A program made the position numbers and the translations under genes. A stretch of DNA of 64,000 nucleotides, taken from IMG/VR virus record IMGVR_UViG_3300028837_001424, positions 1 to 64,000 of that record; one strand, 5' to 3'. The stretch comes from a virus. Below are positions 7,637 through 14,875 of this stretch, piece by piece. The notes under the pieces were generated by a model. It saw only the letters and a list, made by a program, of their open reading frames with translations. It was not told the origin of the DNA and did no database searches. Every line of letters starts with the position of its first letter. Position 1 is the stretch's first letter.

Positions 7637-7923
7637 GATATACTGGAGTTAGGGTTACTTGGCGCGATTCAATTATCTTGGAGTTTCAATGGAGATCGGT
7701 CAATTTTTATAAGGATAGGGCCAAAGAGCTTGGAGCAATAGAACACTCAACCGTTGGCTACCTAGTTGATGAAAATGATGACTATGTGCTTGTTTCGCTT
7801 TGTATGAGACCTGATGGAGCAATGATGGAGGCAATTACTATTCCAAGGCTCGCAATCATCGAAATGGTAGAGCTTGAAATAGGAAGGAAAAGAGAATGGT
7901 CAGGAAAAAATGAAACTAATTGA
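7618..7923 (+). CDS. Hypothetical protein, 101 aa
   Basis: ATG at 7618 follows AAAAGGAGTATGGGATC. The product looks alpha/beta, ending with a charged helix. No known domain is visible. It overlaps the next gene by 14 bases. Confidence 0.6.
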   Translation: MDAKPIRYTGVRVTWRDSIILEFQWRSVNFYKDRAKELGAIEHSTVGYLVDENDDYVLVSLCMRPDGAMMEAITIPRLAIIEMVELEIGRKREWSGKNETN

Positions 7924-8347
7924 GAGATTAGGCAAGCTATGGCACATCGCTGAGGATAATAAAATGACATCCAAACCAGAGTTTACTTTATCGGAAGCTG
8001 CAAAAGAGAGAATTCGCAAGCGAGGCGAAGAATTAAGGCATCGATATGACTGGTGGCACCACATGAATCCCATCAGGCGTTTCCTGCTACGTTGTGCTAG
8101 GCTGTTTATCAAGTATAATGGACAGACACAAGCCGAGGACACACAATGCTTCATCGATTGCGATTGTGGCAATAATATGTCGATCGGTGACGGGTGGATT
8201 ACTTGGTGTCCATATTGTGGGCGAGGCTACAGCACAGACTTTGTTGTTTATTGCTACCCGCCTACATTGAAGTGGAAACCAGAGCGCCCCGAAATTGCCA
8301 AGCAGGGTGCGCAGATGAATATGCAGGAACATAGCGAAAATAACTAA
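7910..8347 (+). CDS. Zinc-finger hypothetical protein
   Basis: The 145-residue product has a basic helical N-terminal half (RIRKRGEELRHRYDWW) and a zinc-ribbon-like pattern CFIDCDC...CPYCGRGY around residues 80-105. It is probably nucleic-acid or metal binding. No family is recognised. Confidence 0.6.
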   Translation: MKLIERLGKLWHIAEDNKMTSKPEFTLSEAAKERIRKRGEELRHRYDWWHHMNPIRRFLLRCARLFIKYNGQTQAEDTQCFIDCDCGNNMSIGDGWITWCPYCGRGYSTDFVVYCYPPTLKWKPERPEIAKQGAQMNMQEHSENN

Positions 8348-8354
8348 AACTAAT

Positions 8355-9140
8355 ATGCCCAAGGTAAAAGTCTTCCCAACGCCGGCACAGGCGAAGATCC
8401 TGCAAGCCCTGCACGATTACGAGGGTCTTCATATTGTCTATTTTCCACATGACACAGGTCGAAGTTACGCCGAATGGGGCTGCGATGGTGGTTGGCGGGC
8501 CGAGGCGCAAGCAACCAAGAAGTATGGCAAGCCTAGGGCCAGCACTATCCGTAAAATGTTTAGAGAAGGCTGGCTTGGTCACAAGAGCGAGGATCAAAGG
8601 TTCGAGCTTTGGCTTACAGACATAGGCGAGGAAGTACGCGCTCAGCTTACCCCAGAGCATTTCTACAGCCAAACCAAGGGAATGGCCACATGGCAGGTAA
8701 TCGATGCGCTCAAGAGGCGTCACCAGCAACCAGAGTGGATATTTGTTGAAGAATTGCGTCTTGGCACAGGTTACGGTAGAATGAACATACCAGGTCACTC
8801 TAAGGCAGTTACACACGAGCAACGTATTGATGCATTTGTTTTGAATTGCTATCCATCTCGAAAGAACGAACGATGGGCATACGAGATCAAGGTCTCGCGG
8901 GGAGATTTTATACACGAGTTGAAGCAACCCGACAAACGAGTAGGCGCGATGCATATAAGTAATCGCTTTTACTTTGCCGCACCTGAGGGGTTGATCAAGA
9001 CTGAAGAGCTACCCGACATGTGCGGATTAATGGAAGTACGCGGCGACACAACCCGAATTGTCGTAAAGGCACCCTGGCGGGAGTCTTGCGATCCATACTG
9101 GCCCTTAGTCGCGGCAATTGGCCGGTCATTGTTAAAATGA
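8355..9140 (+). CDS. MmcB-like PD-(D/E)XK nuclease-fold protein
   Basis: The C-terminal half contains RIDAFVLNCYPS, then YEIKVSRGDFIHEL and KRVGAMHISNRFYFAAPEGL. This matches the pattern I know from MmcB-type putative DNA-repair proteins, where the E-x-K of YEIK belongs to the nuclease core. The N-terminal ~110 residues look like a winged-helix region (ASTIRKMFREGWLGHK). A DNA-binding nuclease is the best guess. It starts 7 bases after the preceding gene and is followed by 9147. Confidence 0.6.
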   Translation: MPKVKVFPTPAQAKILQALHDYEGLHIVYFPHDTGRSYAEWGCDGGWRAEAQATKKYGKPRASTIRKMFREGWLGHKSEDQRFELWLTDIGEEVRAQLTPEHFYSQTKGMATWQVIDALKRRHQQPEWIFVEELRLGTGYGRMNIPGHSKAVTHEQRIDAFVLNCYPSRKNERWAYEIKVSRGDFIHELKQPDKRVGAMHISNRFYFAAPEGLIKTEELPDMCGLMEVRGDTTRIVVKAPWRESCDPYWPLVAAIGRSLLK

Positions 9141-9146
9141 ATCGAA

Positions 9147-9728
9147 ATGACCGTAGTACCAACACAATATGATTTTATTGAACCCATCGATCTCCTAGAC
9201 GCCGAGAACAGGCAGATTTTACTCATTGAGCAGATCCAGGATATCGAGATGCAGCTTAGCGATGTCGCAAAGATCGACAAGGATACTGGACAGCTTTTAC
9301 CTAAGCCGGCATATGAAAGTTGGAGGCGAAGCGCGCGCTTTGCGCTCAAAATCAAAAAGGCCGAATATAGCTATTTGGGGCGATGGGTAAAGAGGCGTAA
9401 AGAAGAGTGGAGGGCAAAGTCTATTATGCACGCCATCGCTGACCCGTCGACGCCTGACGGTTTAATCATGGCAGCTTTTCGAATATTCAAGCGTAGTTTC
9501 CAGGACGGTATTTCGCCGTTTATCAGAACCGAAGATGAGCAGGCAGTTGTAGATGGTATGCGGGATTATCTTGAAGGTCGTGATTGTACGCCCATAATGC
9601 GTCTACGCGAGACGTTGAAAAAGGCGATGCCTTTGATCGTTGAATGCTGGAATGATCAGGAATTGCCAGAGGCAATAGGCGAGTTGAAGGAGCTATCTAG
9701 TGCTAGCAGTTGGGATAAGGGTCAATGA
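9147..9728 (+). CDS. Hypothetical helical protein, 193 aa
   Basis: The product is predicted to be almost entirely helical, with a basic stretch in the middle (RFALKIKKAEYSYLGRWVKR). I do not recognise a family. It is followed by a degraded nuclease gene. Confidence 0.6.
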   Translation: MTVVPTQYDFIEPIDLLDAENRQILLIEQIQDIEMQLSDVAKIDKDTGQLLPKPAYESWRRSARFALKIKKAEYSYLGRWVKRRKEEWRAKSIMHAIADPSTPDGLIMAAFRIFKRSFQDGISPFIRTEDEQAVVDGMRDYLEGRDCTPIMRLRETLKKAMPLIVECWNDQELPEAIGELKELSSASSWDKGQ

Positions 9729-9796
9729 TCGAACTATAGGTTGTATTGAAATTATACAGGTAGGGAAAATACGTCGCTCAGCCTCAAGGCTCTTAA

Positions 9797-10027
9797 GGAA
9801 GGTTATTTAGAGAACAAGGCGGTCAATGTGCCATTTGCGGTAGCTTGACGAAGGATGTTCTTTATCTAGATCATGATCATGAAACCGGAAAACTTCGTGG
9901 ATTGCTTTGCCAAAAATGCAATAGCGGGTTGGGTATATTGGGGGATACGAAAGAGATTTTGGAGAGGGCTTTAAGATATGTCGAAAACGCAAAACAAAGA
10001 ACCGACTTGCCCACATTGCGCAGTTAA
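9797..10027 (+). pseudogene. Truncated recombination endonuclease VII (HNH) gene
   Basis: The frame reads LFREQGGQCAICGS, then LYLDHDHETGKLRGLLC and QKCNSGLGIL. This is the zinc and catalytic core of endonuclease VII family enzymes, which resolve branched DNA. The frame has no start codon before a TAA at 9794-9796; the first candidate start, TTG at 9845, would lose the first Cys pair. A different frame just upstream (SLKALKEGYL) looks like the missing N-terminus. A frameshift plus N-terminal loss fits best. The end overlaps the next gene. Confidence 0.65.
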
Positions 10028-10418
10028 AATTTCGGAGCATCCTGAGTCTCGCTGTTTAGATGCGTGGGAGGCTGAGGCCGTGATGGGGCTGGAAGTTTAT
10101 ATGTCGCACGAGGAATATTTGAAGTCTGGCTCTCCTCACGCACAATACTGGAATTCCGCTGTTCATTATCCCGCCTACTGGTGGAACGAGGGTTGGGCAA
10201 TGTCTGTTGCCCCTTACTCCACCGACATCACCGCAGCGTGGCAGGTGGAGGAGAAGATAGAAGAACTCAAATTGAAAACAAGATATGTGCAAGCTCTGCT
10301 CTCAGGAATGTTAGTTATGGATATAGAAATAAACAGCGACGAGGAAACATGGTGGCTATTGGCACACGCCAGTCCTCTTGACCGTAGCCGAGCAGCGATA
10401 AAGGCCCATGGAGGCTAA
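9978..10418 (+). CDS. Phage ABA sandwich domain-type protein
   Basis: The 146-residue product carries CLDAWEAEAVMG near residue 27, PYSTDITAAWQVEEKI in the middle and SRAAIKAHGG at the end, the pattern of the widespread phage ABA-sandwich family. A leading CPHC with a later Cys may bind zinc. The family's role is not established. It starts inside the end of the endonuclease remnant. Confidence 0.75.
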   Translation: MSKTQNKEPTCPHCAVKISEHPESRCLDAWEAEAVMGLEVYMSHEEYLKSGSPHAQYWNSAVHYPAYWWNEGWAMSVAPYSTDITAAWQVEEKIEELKLKTRYVQALLSGMLVMDIEINSDEETWWLLAHASPLDRSRAAIKAHGG

Positions 10419-10419
10419 A

Positions 10420-10611
10420 ATGAAAAACTGCCTACTGTTTCACGACTGGGGCAAGTGGGAAAAGTATATGGACGAAAGCACTCACACTTATATTAACCCA
10501 TTTATACCTGAAGATGTTAGAGGCAAGCCGTTTGTATCGAGAGAAGAGCGACAGAGGCGAGTATGTCAAAGGTGTGGCTGGACTCAAGATAGATTAGTAG
10601 GTGAAACATGA
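10420..10611 (+). CDS. Small zinc-ribbon phage protein
   Basis: I choose ATG at 10420, preceded by GGAGG, over ATG at 10408. The 63-residue product starts MKNCLLFHDWGKWEKY and ends with CQRCGWTQDRLVGET. The N-terminal Cys/His and the C-terminal CxxCG fit a small zinc-binding protein type common in phages. It overlaps the next gene by 4 bases. Confidence 0.7.
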   Translation: MKNCLLFHDWGKWEKYMDESTHTYINPFIPEDVRGKPFVSREERQRRVCQRCGWTQDRLVGET

Positions 10612-10940
10612 AAGTCTACGTAGCAGGTCCATATAGCAACGACGACACTGTACTTCATGTGCGTAATGCGCTAGACGTGGCAGATAAATTATTGAAGGCT
10701 GGCCATGCTCCATTTGTGCCACACCTTACTATGTTCTGGCACTTGATTCATCCTCACGGTTATGAAGAGTGGCTTGCCTATGATAGAATCTGGTTGCTTG
10801 AATGTGAAGCACTCCTAAGATTGCCAGGAGAATCGGACGGTTCAGATCGGGAAGTGATGGATGCCATAGGGGCAGGTATACCAGTTTATTATGGCAATAA
10901 GGGGCTTGATGAATTGATTTATTTAGGGGGCGATCAATGA
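10608..10940 (+). CDS. DUF4406-type nucleoside deoxyribosyltransferase-like protein
   Basis: The product opens KVYVAGPYS, has HAPFVPHLTMFWH near residue 38 and ends in LLRLPGESDGSDREVMDAI. This is the DUF4406 pattern within the nucleoside 2-deoxyribosyltransferase-like fold, which may act on modified nucleotides. The Ser and Glu positions expected for catalysis are plausible but not certain. It is part of the run of small overlapping genes. Confidence 0.8.
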   Translation: MKVYVAGPYSNDDTVLHVRNALDVADKLLKAGHAPFVPHLTMFWHLIHPHGYEEWLAYDRIWLLECEALLRLPGESDGSDREVMDAIGAGIPVYYGNKGLDELIYLGGDQ

Positions 10941-11446
10941 GTGATAAGGAGGATTTGATTGAAGCTGGCTTACGAGCAATCGCTGTTGCAGCATCAGAAG
11001 ATAGCAAAGATGAATGGGCAGAGAAGTATGGCACCAATTTTGAGAACGAAGCATTTGCAATGCACAGATATTGCTGGTGCGAAAAGGATGATTGCCCTTG
11101 GTGTTCGGGCGAAGCACCCAATTTCTTATACAAGCCGACCGGATTCAGACTTGATTGGTATAAATACATAGGTCGTGGAATGGAGCCGAGCGAATCGGTC
11201 TCGGCATTCGATGTTGTTGTCATGATATTTCGTTGCCTAGTGAGCATATACTACATGGAAAACGAAAACGTTGAAAGGGTTTGGAGATGCAAGAAGTGCG
11301 GGTATACGCACAGACTGGTCGAAGTTCCCATGAACAAGCTTCTTGATACATTGTGGACACACACGGGCTGCGGTGGCCATTGGGAGATCGTGGAAGAAGC
11401 CAAAGATGTTATGGAGCAAGGGACATTAAACGTAAACAAAGAATAG
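10937..11446 (+). CDS. Zinc-finger phage protein, 169 aa
   Basis: The N-terminal half has CWCEKDDCPWC and FLYKPTGF...WYKYIGRGM, a pattern I recognise from hypothetical phage proteins. The C-terminal third has CKKCG with a later Cys, suggesting a second zinc site. It may be a fusion of two small phage proteins. A 4-base overlap links it to the deoxyribosyltransferase-like gene. Confidence 0.65.
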   Translation: MSDKEDLIEAGLRAIAVAASEDSKDEWAEKYGTNFENEAFAMHRYCWCEKDDCPWCSGEAPNFLYKPTGFRLDWYKYIGRGMEPSESVSAFDVVVMIFRCLVSIYYMENENVERVWRCKKCGYTHRLVEVPMNKLLDTLWTHTGCGGHWEIVEEAKDVMEQGTLNVNKE

Positions 11447-11523
11447 AATTTATTGTAGAGCTATTGTTTGCCAGCGCAGCACTTTTGATTCTTGGTTGTA
11501 TGATTTATACGACAGTGAGGTAA
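11425..11523 (+). CDS. Possible small membrane protein with ATT start
   Basis: A frame from ATT at 11425, behind an AAGGG-like site, encodes a basic start (KRKQR) and one hydrophobic helix (FIVELLFASAALLILGCMIY). There is no ATG or GTG in frame. It fits the pattern of miniature membrane proteins here, but the start codon is unusual, so it may not be expressed. Confidence 0.35.
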   Translation: MKRKQRIEFIVELLFASAALLILGCMIYTTVR

Positions 11524-11527
11524 TAAA

Positions 11528-12103
11528 ATGCAGTTCATTCCCGACGAAGAAGATGGCCCCTCGCTTGATGTACCTTATTTTGGCGAGGCAAGAGCAGAGG
11601 ATGGTTGGCAAGGCCAGAGCACAAAGAGATCTTATAACACATTGAAATCAGATGTGACCAAGGCACTGGCCAGGATCGGCGGTATTGTACATGCCATTAA
11701 GCGGGGAACTTATGAAATAGGTGGTGTTGAGCGGGCCGGAGCGCAGATCCATTACAGTATTGAAGGCATAGGCTCTCAAGTGCACTATGGAAGGATTGAT
11801 GTCGCCGCGTTGCCAGTTCATAAATCAAACAGAGGCGATTGGCGGAAAATATTAAGAAAGCGCCAAGAGCGATCGCTTTGTATGGCTCTTTATAATGTTA
11901 TCCAGGCACTAAAAGCTCAATGGGTATTGAAACAATTGAATCCAGCTTATGTGCCATTGATGCCTTGGCTACTGGCAGACGATGAACGCACCATAAGCCA
12001 AGCCTATCTTGAAGCCGGCATAGGAAAAGCTCTTGCATTACCGGCACCGAGCGAGGCTGGCGAGACGGTGATCGGCGAATTCACGGAGGTCGAAGATGAC
12101 TGA
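11528..12103 (+). CDS. Hypothetical phage protein, 191 aa
   Basis: The product has an acidic start (MQFIPDEEDGPSLDVPYFGE), a middle alpha/beta region and an Ala/Glu-rich end. It may be a DNA-metabolism accessory protein given its neighbours, but no domain is visible. It overlaps the next gene by 8 bases. Confidence 0.6.
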   Translation: MQFIPDEEDGPSLDVPYFGEARAEDGWQGQSTKRSYNTLKSDVTKALARIGGIVHAIKRGTYEIGGVERAGAQIHYSIEGIGSQVHYGRIDVAALPVHKSNRGDWRKILRKRQERSLCMALYNVIQALKAQWVLKQLNPAYVPLMPWLLADDERTISQAYLEAGIGKALALPAPSEAGETVIGEFTEVEDD

Positions 12104-12386
12104 GATGAATGAAGGAGCGCGGCGCGTCAATGAACAACTTAGGCACCATGGCGAAAGACTGGATCGAGAGACTACTATCGAATTGTTGCGGGATATCCGA
12201 GACAGCTTGGAGCGTATAGAAGAAAATGGTGTTCGACTATATTATTTAAACGAAGCTGATCATGATTTAATTCGAGGGCTTCCGCCCTCAGATGAAGGCG
12301 AATTACTAGAGATGTACGATTCTCTTGAGCAAGAACCACTTCCAGATCCGCCTGATCCATCTCAAGCTATCAAGGGCGAATCTTAG
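12096..12386 (+). CDS. Hypothetical coiled-coil-like protein
   Basis: The 96-residue product is helical through residue ~45 (LRHHGERLDRETTIELLRDI) and ends in a Pro/Asp/Glu-rich tail. It is probably a small interaction protein. No family is recognised. Confidence 0.55.
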   Translation: MTEMNEGARRVNEQLRHHGERLDRETTIELLRDIRDSLERIEENGVRLYYLNEADHDLIRGLPPSDEGELLEMYDSLEQEPLPDPPDPSQAIKGES

Positions 12387-12411
12387 CCAAACCACTATGA
12401 CTTGCCAACTG

Positions 12412-12420
12412 TGATATAAT
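12412..12420 (+). promoter_or_regulatory. Extended -10 promoter
   Basis: TGATATAAT is a full extended -10 element with no evident -35. The expected transcription start is at or within a base or two of the ATG at 12427, with no Shine-Dalgarno between, so the mRNA may be leaderless. Confidence 0.5.
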
Positions 12421-12426
12421 TAGCAC

Positions 12427-12837
12427 ATGGAACCAAAAAATATTTCAAACCCACGAATACCTATGGCCAACGAGGAAGAGACGAAGGCATTTATTGCGCG
12501 CTTTTATCCTCACTTAGTCGAAGCTCCTCAAGTCAGAGCCTTGACAGTAAAGGATGCCCTAAAGGAACAGGCCAAAATCGCAAGTGGTGAACTCAAAGCC
12601 GAAGAGATGATGGCGAATGACATTATTGGTATCATGATTCAAGGTGGATTAACACCTGAAATTATGAGACTTCAATCTGGCGCGACGCCATGGCCCGGAA
12701 CAACGGCTGAGGCTCAAGAGCAAGAACGGGCGCAAGTTACGCAAAAGTTAAGAGAAACTCAGGAAATCAACAAGAATCCAACCCCTAGCCTTCGCAATAT
12801 GGTTAGGCGTCAGTTTGGATTACCCCCGAAGGAATAA
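12427..12837 (+). CDS. Hypothetical protein, possibly leaderless mRNA
   Basis: The 136-residue product is helical and charged, with RFYPHLVEAPQVRALTVKDA and a Pro-rich end. No ribosome site precedes ATG 12427 or the alternative ATG 12463. It is the last gene before the tRNA block. Function is unknown. Confidence 0.55.
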   Translation: MEPKNISNPRIPMANEEETKAFIARFYPHLVEAPQVRALTVKDALKEQAKIASGELKAEEMMANDIIGIMIQGGLTPEIMRLQSGATPWPGTTAEAQEQERAQVTQKLRETQEINKNPTPSLRNMVRRQFGLPPKE

Positions 12838-12847
12838 ACGATTACAA

Positions 12848-12923
12848 TGCGGGGTCGACTGGAGTCTGGTTCCAGCTTAGCCTCATAAGCTAAATAACGC
12901 GGGTTCAAATCCCGCCCCCGCCA
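12848..12923 (+). tRNA. tRNA-Met (CAT), initiator-like
   Basis: Acceptor GCGGGG pairs with CCCCGC. The D arm is CTGG/CCAG, the anticodon stem TTAGC/GCTAA with loop CTCATAA (anticodon CAT), and the T arm GCGGG-TTCAAAT-CCCGC. If the acceptor is set at seven positions, the first pair is T against C, a mismatch as in bacterial initiator tRNAs. The stretch between acceptor and D stem is two bases longer than usual. No CCA is encoded after the discriminator. CAT could also be a lysidine-modified Ile tRNA. Confidence 0.8.
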
Positions 12924-13052
12924 CTATGCCAACTCTGCCACAAGCCCAGCCCCAGTCGCGATGAACCCCGTTGATTCTTACTGGGAAAAGGGCGTAGCGA
13001 ACATGGGGCCAAGCTACGCAACTAAAAAAGGTACGAACTGACTTATAATAAA

Positions 13053-13571
13053 ATGCCCAAATACATCATCGACGAAAAGGGTAGAGAGTGCAGTAGTTGT
13101 GGCGTTTATAAGCCATGGGTAGATGAAGACGGAGAGACAAATTTCCCTCGTCATCGCCATAGACCAACTGGCTACGATAGCCGATGTAAGGTATGCAAAA
13201 ACGCAGAGATAAAAAAGCTCCGAAGCAGGGAGGGTTATTCTGGAAATCAAGCCGAGAATAGATGTTTGGACTGTGGAGCACCGGTTGATTTGCAAGGTGG
13301 CAGATATTGCAACTACTGTAGAACGAAGAAGCGGAGATTGTCGCAGGGAAATTGGTACTTGGTGATAAAAGATCCGTCAGAGTGCAACCCGTTCTTAGGT
13401 AGAATGATTGACGCACTTAGTTTGAGATATGGATTAAGAGACGGGCATTTTCCAGAGGGAATGCAGTTGAGACATATAGCATGGGGCAAACCGCTAGGGA
13501 TGCATGTTATAAGAGGCAAAGAGCTAGGCAAGCAATCGTTGGAAACCGTGCTTCAATATGTAACTGAGTGA
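13053..13571 (+). CDS. Zinc-binding hypothetical protein, 172 aa
   Basis: Three Cys clusters (CSSCGVYKPW, CKVCKN, and CLDCG with CNYC) suggest two zinc sites in the first 90 residues; the rest is alpha/beta. The first cluster resembles zinc fingers seen in phage HNH-type proteins, but no HNH motif is present. A TATAAT lies 4 bases before the ATG and there is no clear ribosome site. Confidence 0.6.
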   Translation: MPKYIIDEKGRECSSCGVYKPWVDEDGETNFPRHRHRPTGYDSRCKVCKNAEIKKLRSREGYSGNQAENRCLDCGAPVDLQGGRYCNYCRTKKRRLSQGNWYLVIKDPSECNPFLGRMIDALSLRYGLRDGHFPEGMQLRHIAWGKPLGMHVIRGKELGKQSLETVLQYVTE

Positions 13572-13666
13572 TAAAGGCTGATCCGCCCATTACCGATTCG
13601 CGGGGAATTGGCTCAAAAATGGCTCAAATGGCTCAACCACAGCTAAAGCCTAAATGGAAGATTTAG
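13568..13666 (+). CDS. Possible small ORF overlapping the previous stop
   Basis: GTG at 13568 overlaps the TGA of the zinc protein and gives 32 residues (VIKADPPITDSRGIGSKMAQ...). The direct DNA repeat GGCTCAAAATGGCTCAAATGGCTCAA lies inside it in three near-copies of GGCTCAA. There is no ribosome site. Coding is doubtful. Confidence 0.25.
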   Translation: MIKADPPITDSRGIGSKMAQMAQPQLKPKWKI

Positions 13667-13678
13667 AAAGGCAGGTGA

Positions 13679-13939
13679 ATGATGATAATCAATATTGATC
13701 CAGATGACTATGTGACTGAAATTAGTCACAGTACATGTCCATTTCACAAGAAACATCCTGGGGAACCCTATGCTGGATGTAGCTGTTCTAGTAGTTATAT
13801 TCGACGACGGGCAACACCAGAAGAGCGTCGGACAAATAAGATTCAACGATTGACGAAAGAACTTCCATCTTTACGGTCAACGCTAAAAGCTAAAGAACGG
13901 GAACTGGAAACCGCACAAAGAAAGGCAGGTGATGTGTAG
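13679..13939 (+). CDS. Conserved small phage protein with Cys/His cluster
   Basis: It starts behind GGCAGGTGA at ATG 13679 (or 13682). The product has CPFHKKHPGEPYAGCSCS near residue 20, an arrangement I know from phage hypothetical proteins and likely a zinc site, followed by a basic coiled coil. It ends shortly before the RNA block. Confidence 0.65.
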   Translation: MMIINIDPDDYVTEISHSTCPFHKKHPGEPYAGCSCSSSYIRRRATPEERRTNKIQRLTKELPSLRSTLKAKERELETAQRKAGDV

Positions 13940-13973
13940 TGTACCCGAAATATTATCCGGGATCAGTGCAAAA

Positions 13974-13994
13974 GCCGGGGGATGCGCATCCGGC
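13974..13994 (+). other. GC-rich hairpin before tRNA-Pro
   Basis: GCCGG and CCGGC flank an 11-base interval; inside, GGATGCGCATCC is a perfect 12-base palindrome. It is followed by ATAAAA and then the tRNA-Pro 22 bases later. It could be an RNA-processing or terminator element. Confidence 0.35.
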
Positions 13995-14016
13995 ATAAAA
14001 CACGCAACGCAATTTT

Positions 14017-14092
14017 AGCGGGTTAGCCTAGTCTGGCTCAAGGCGCTTGCTTTGGAAGTAAGAGATCGCTGGTTCAAATCCAGCACCCGCTA
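14017..14092 (+). tRNA. tRNA-Pro (TGG)
   Basis: A complete cloverleaf: acceptor AGCGGGT/ACCCGCT (7 bp), T8-A9, D stem GCCT/AGGC, anticodon stem CTTGC/GTAAG with loop TTTGGAA (anticodon TGG), and T arm GCTGG-TTCAAAT-CCAGC. Discriminator A; CCA is not encoded. Confidence 0.93.
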
Positions 14093-14094
14093 TT

Positions 14095-14200
14095 GGGCCT
14101 GATGGTTCGATTGGCGAGGAAAATGTAGCGGCTCCATGGAGCTACAGCGAATCGGTGTTTGTGCATACGCCATTCGCGGGTTCAATTCCCGCCAGGTCCA
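14095..14200 (+). ncRNA. Unusual tRNA-like RNA with long variable arm (tmRNA-like ends)
   Basis: Ends pair as a 7-bp acceptor (GGGCCTG with CAGGTCC). A perfect T arm (GCGGG-TTCAATT-CCCGC) precedes the 3' side, and a 9-bp arm GAAT(C)GGTGT/ACGCCATTC abuts it like a class II variable arm. The anticodon-position hairpin TGTAGC/GCTACA has an 11-base loop, and the D region (GGTTCGATTGG) recalls the tmRNA consensus. At 106 nt it is too short for a standard tmRNA and no tag reading frame is seen. No amino-acid identity can be assigned. Confidence 0.5.
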
Positions 14201-14201
14201 C

Positions 14202-14436
14202 TTGCCAGGCGGACAAAATTCGGCTTTATGCCGTGTGATTGTAGGACTACGGTCCGCACAATCCTATATCCTCTGGCAAACTAGCGGCATACCCAACAGG
14301 GTTGAGTATAGGAAGAGGGTAGCCTCCAAGCATGTTAAGGACATACGGCTCTGCCCTGCGGGGCAGCAAACGGTGAGGACTATACCCAAGTCCGTTTCGA
14401 CCTTTATCGGCCAGCATGCACCCGAAGTGCCGCTAG
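14202..14436 (+). ncRNA. Multi-hairpin structured RNA candidate
   Basis: A first domain is closed by TTGCCAG/CTGGCAA (14202/14279) and holds CGGC-TTTAT-GCCG and a long hairpin GATTGT-A-GGAC-TACG-GTCC-GC-ACAATC with a UACG tetraloop. A second is closed by CTAGCGGC/GCCGCTAG (14281/14436). It contains ACCC-AACA-GGGT, GAGG-GTAG-CCTC, CTGCCC-TGCG-GGGCAG, GGACT/AGTCC and GCAC/GTGC. The density of perfect short stems is far above its surroundings. The size and tRNA-adjacent position recall large phage RNAs such as GOLLD or ROOL, but no sequence match is claimed. Confidence 0.55.
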
Positions 14437-14478
14437 TGATTTACTGCCCATCTGACGCTTCGGCCTCGGATGGATTAT

Positions 14479-14604
14479 GAGAAGCCCCTGCATCGAGGGA
14501 ACACAAACAACATAGGGCGCACTATGGCCTGCCTGAGAATAATTGCGTCGCTTAGGAACTGACTAAAAGAAGATTGTGTTGAACGACCTAGACAAGGGCT
14601 TCTC
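14479..14604 (+). ncRNA. Structured RNA, copy A of a related pair
   Basis: GAGAAGCCC at the 5' end pairs perfectly with GGGCTTCTC at the 3' end. Inside the closing stem are CTGCATCGAGGG and, near the 3' end, CGACCTAGACA. A second RNA at 14876-15000 has nearly the same length and end motifs. Copy A ends 21 bases before a small zinc-ribbon gene, so it may be an independent RNA or a leader element of that gene. Confidence 0.55.
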
Positions 14605-14625
14605 TCTCATAAGAAAGGAGATCGA

Positions 14626-14847
14626 ATGAACGGCTGTATTAATGCTTCGGCGGATCAAGTGGTCAGGGTAAATAAAACATGGTCAGACACCAATCTTACT
14701 AGGAATTTTGGTGGGGACGCGTCGTTTGGCCGGTTGAAATGTCGCAATTGTGGCAATCTTACCTTTGAGGTGCTAGATACTGGTAGTTATGAGACATCAG
14801 CTAGGTGCGTTATTTGTGGGTATTATTACAAAGTACATTGTGGATGA
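14626..14847 (+). CDS. Zinc-ribbon protein downstream of structured RNA A
   Basis: ATG at 14626 follows AAAGGAGATCG. The 73-residue product carries CRNCGNL and CVICGYY about 23 residues apart, a classic zinc ribbon, after a polar N-terminus. The close structured RNA suggests possible post-transcriptional control. Confidence 0.65.
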   Translation: MNGCINASADQVVRVNKTWSDTNLTRNFGGDASFGRLKCRNCGNLTFEVLDTGSYETSARCVICGYYYKVHCG

Positions 14848-14861
14848 ACGAAGACATATCA

Positions 14862-14870
14862 TGCTATAAT
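14862..14870 (+). promoter_or_regulatory. Extended -10 promoter for structured RNA B
   Basis: TGCTATAAT is an extended -10 element whose predicted start (~14876-14878) coincides with the first base of structured RNA B. No good -35 is seen. The match of start and RNA end supports a dedicated transcript. Confidence 0.55.
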
Positions 14871-14875
14871 GCTAC

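Noticed and set aside
8262-8954. Long minus-strand open frame of 230 codons
   Set aside because: It is antisense to the MmcB-like gene, which has recognisable domains; the minus frame has no ribosome site or domain.
13940-13999. A 19-residue GTG-started ORF (VYPKYYPGSV...)
   Set aside because: It overlaps the GC-rich hairpin before tRNA-Pro, and chance occurrence at this length is likely.
14095-14200. Full tmRNA gene
   Set aside because: The ends resemble tmRNA, but the length is ~106 bases and no mRNA-like tag region or pseudoknot set fits.
14136-14480. A 114-codon open frame over the RNA cluster
   Set aside because: It starts inside the tRNA-like RNA, has no ribosome site and lies across the perfect stems of the structured RNA; structure explains the sequence better.
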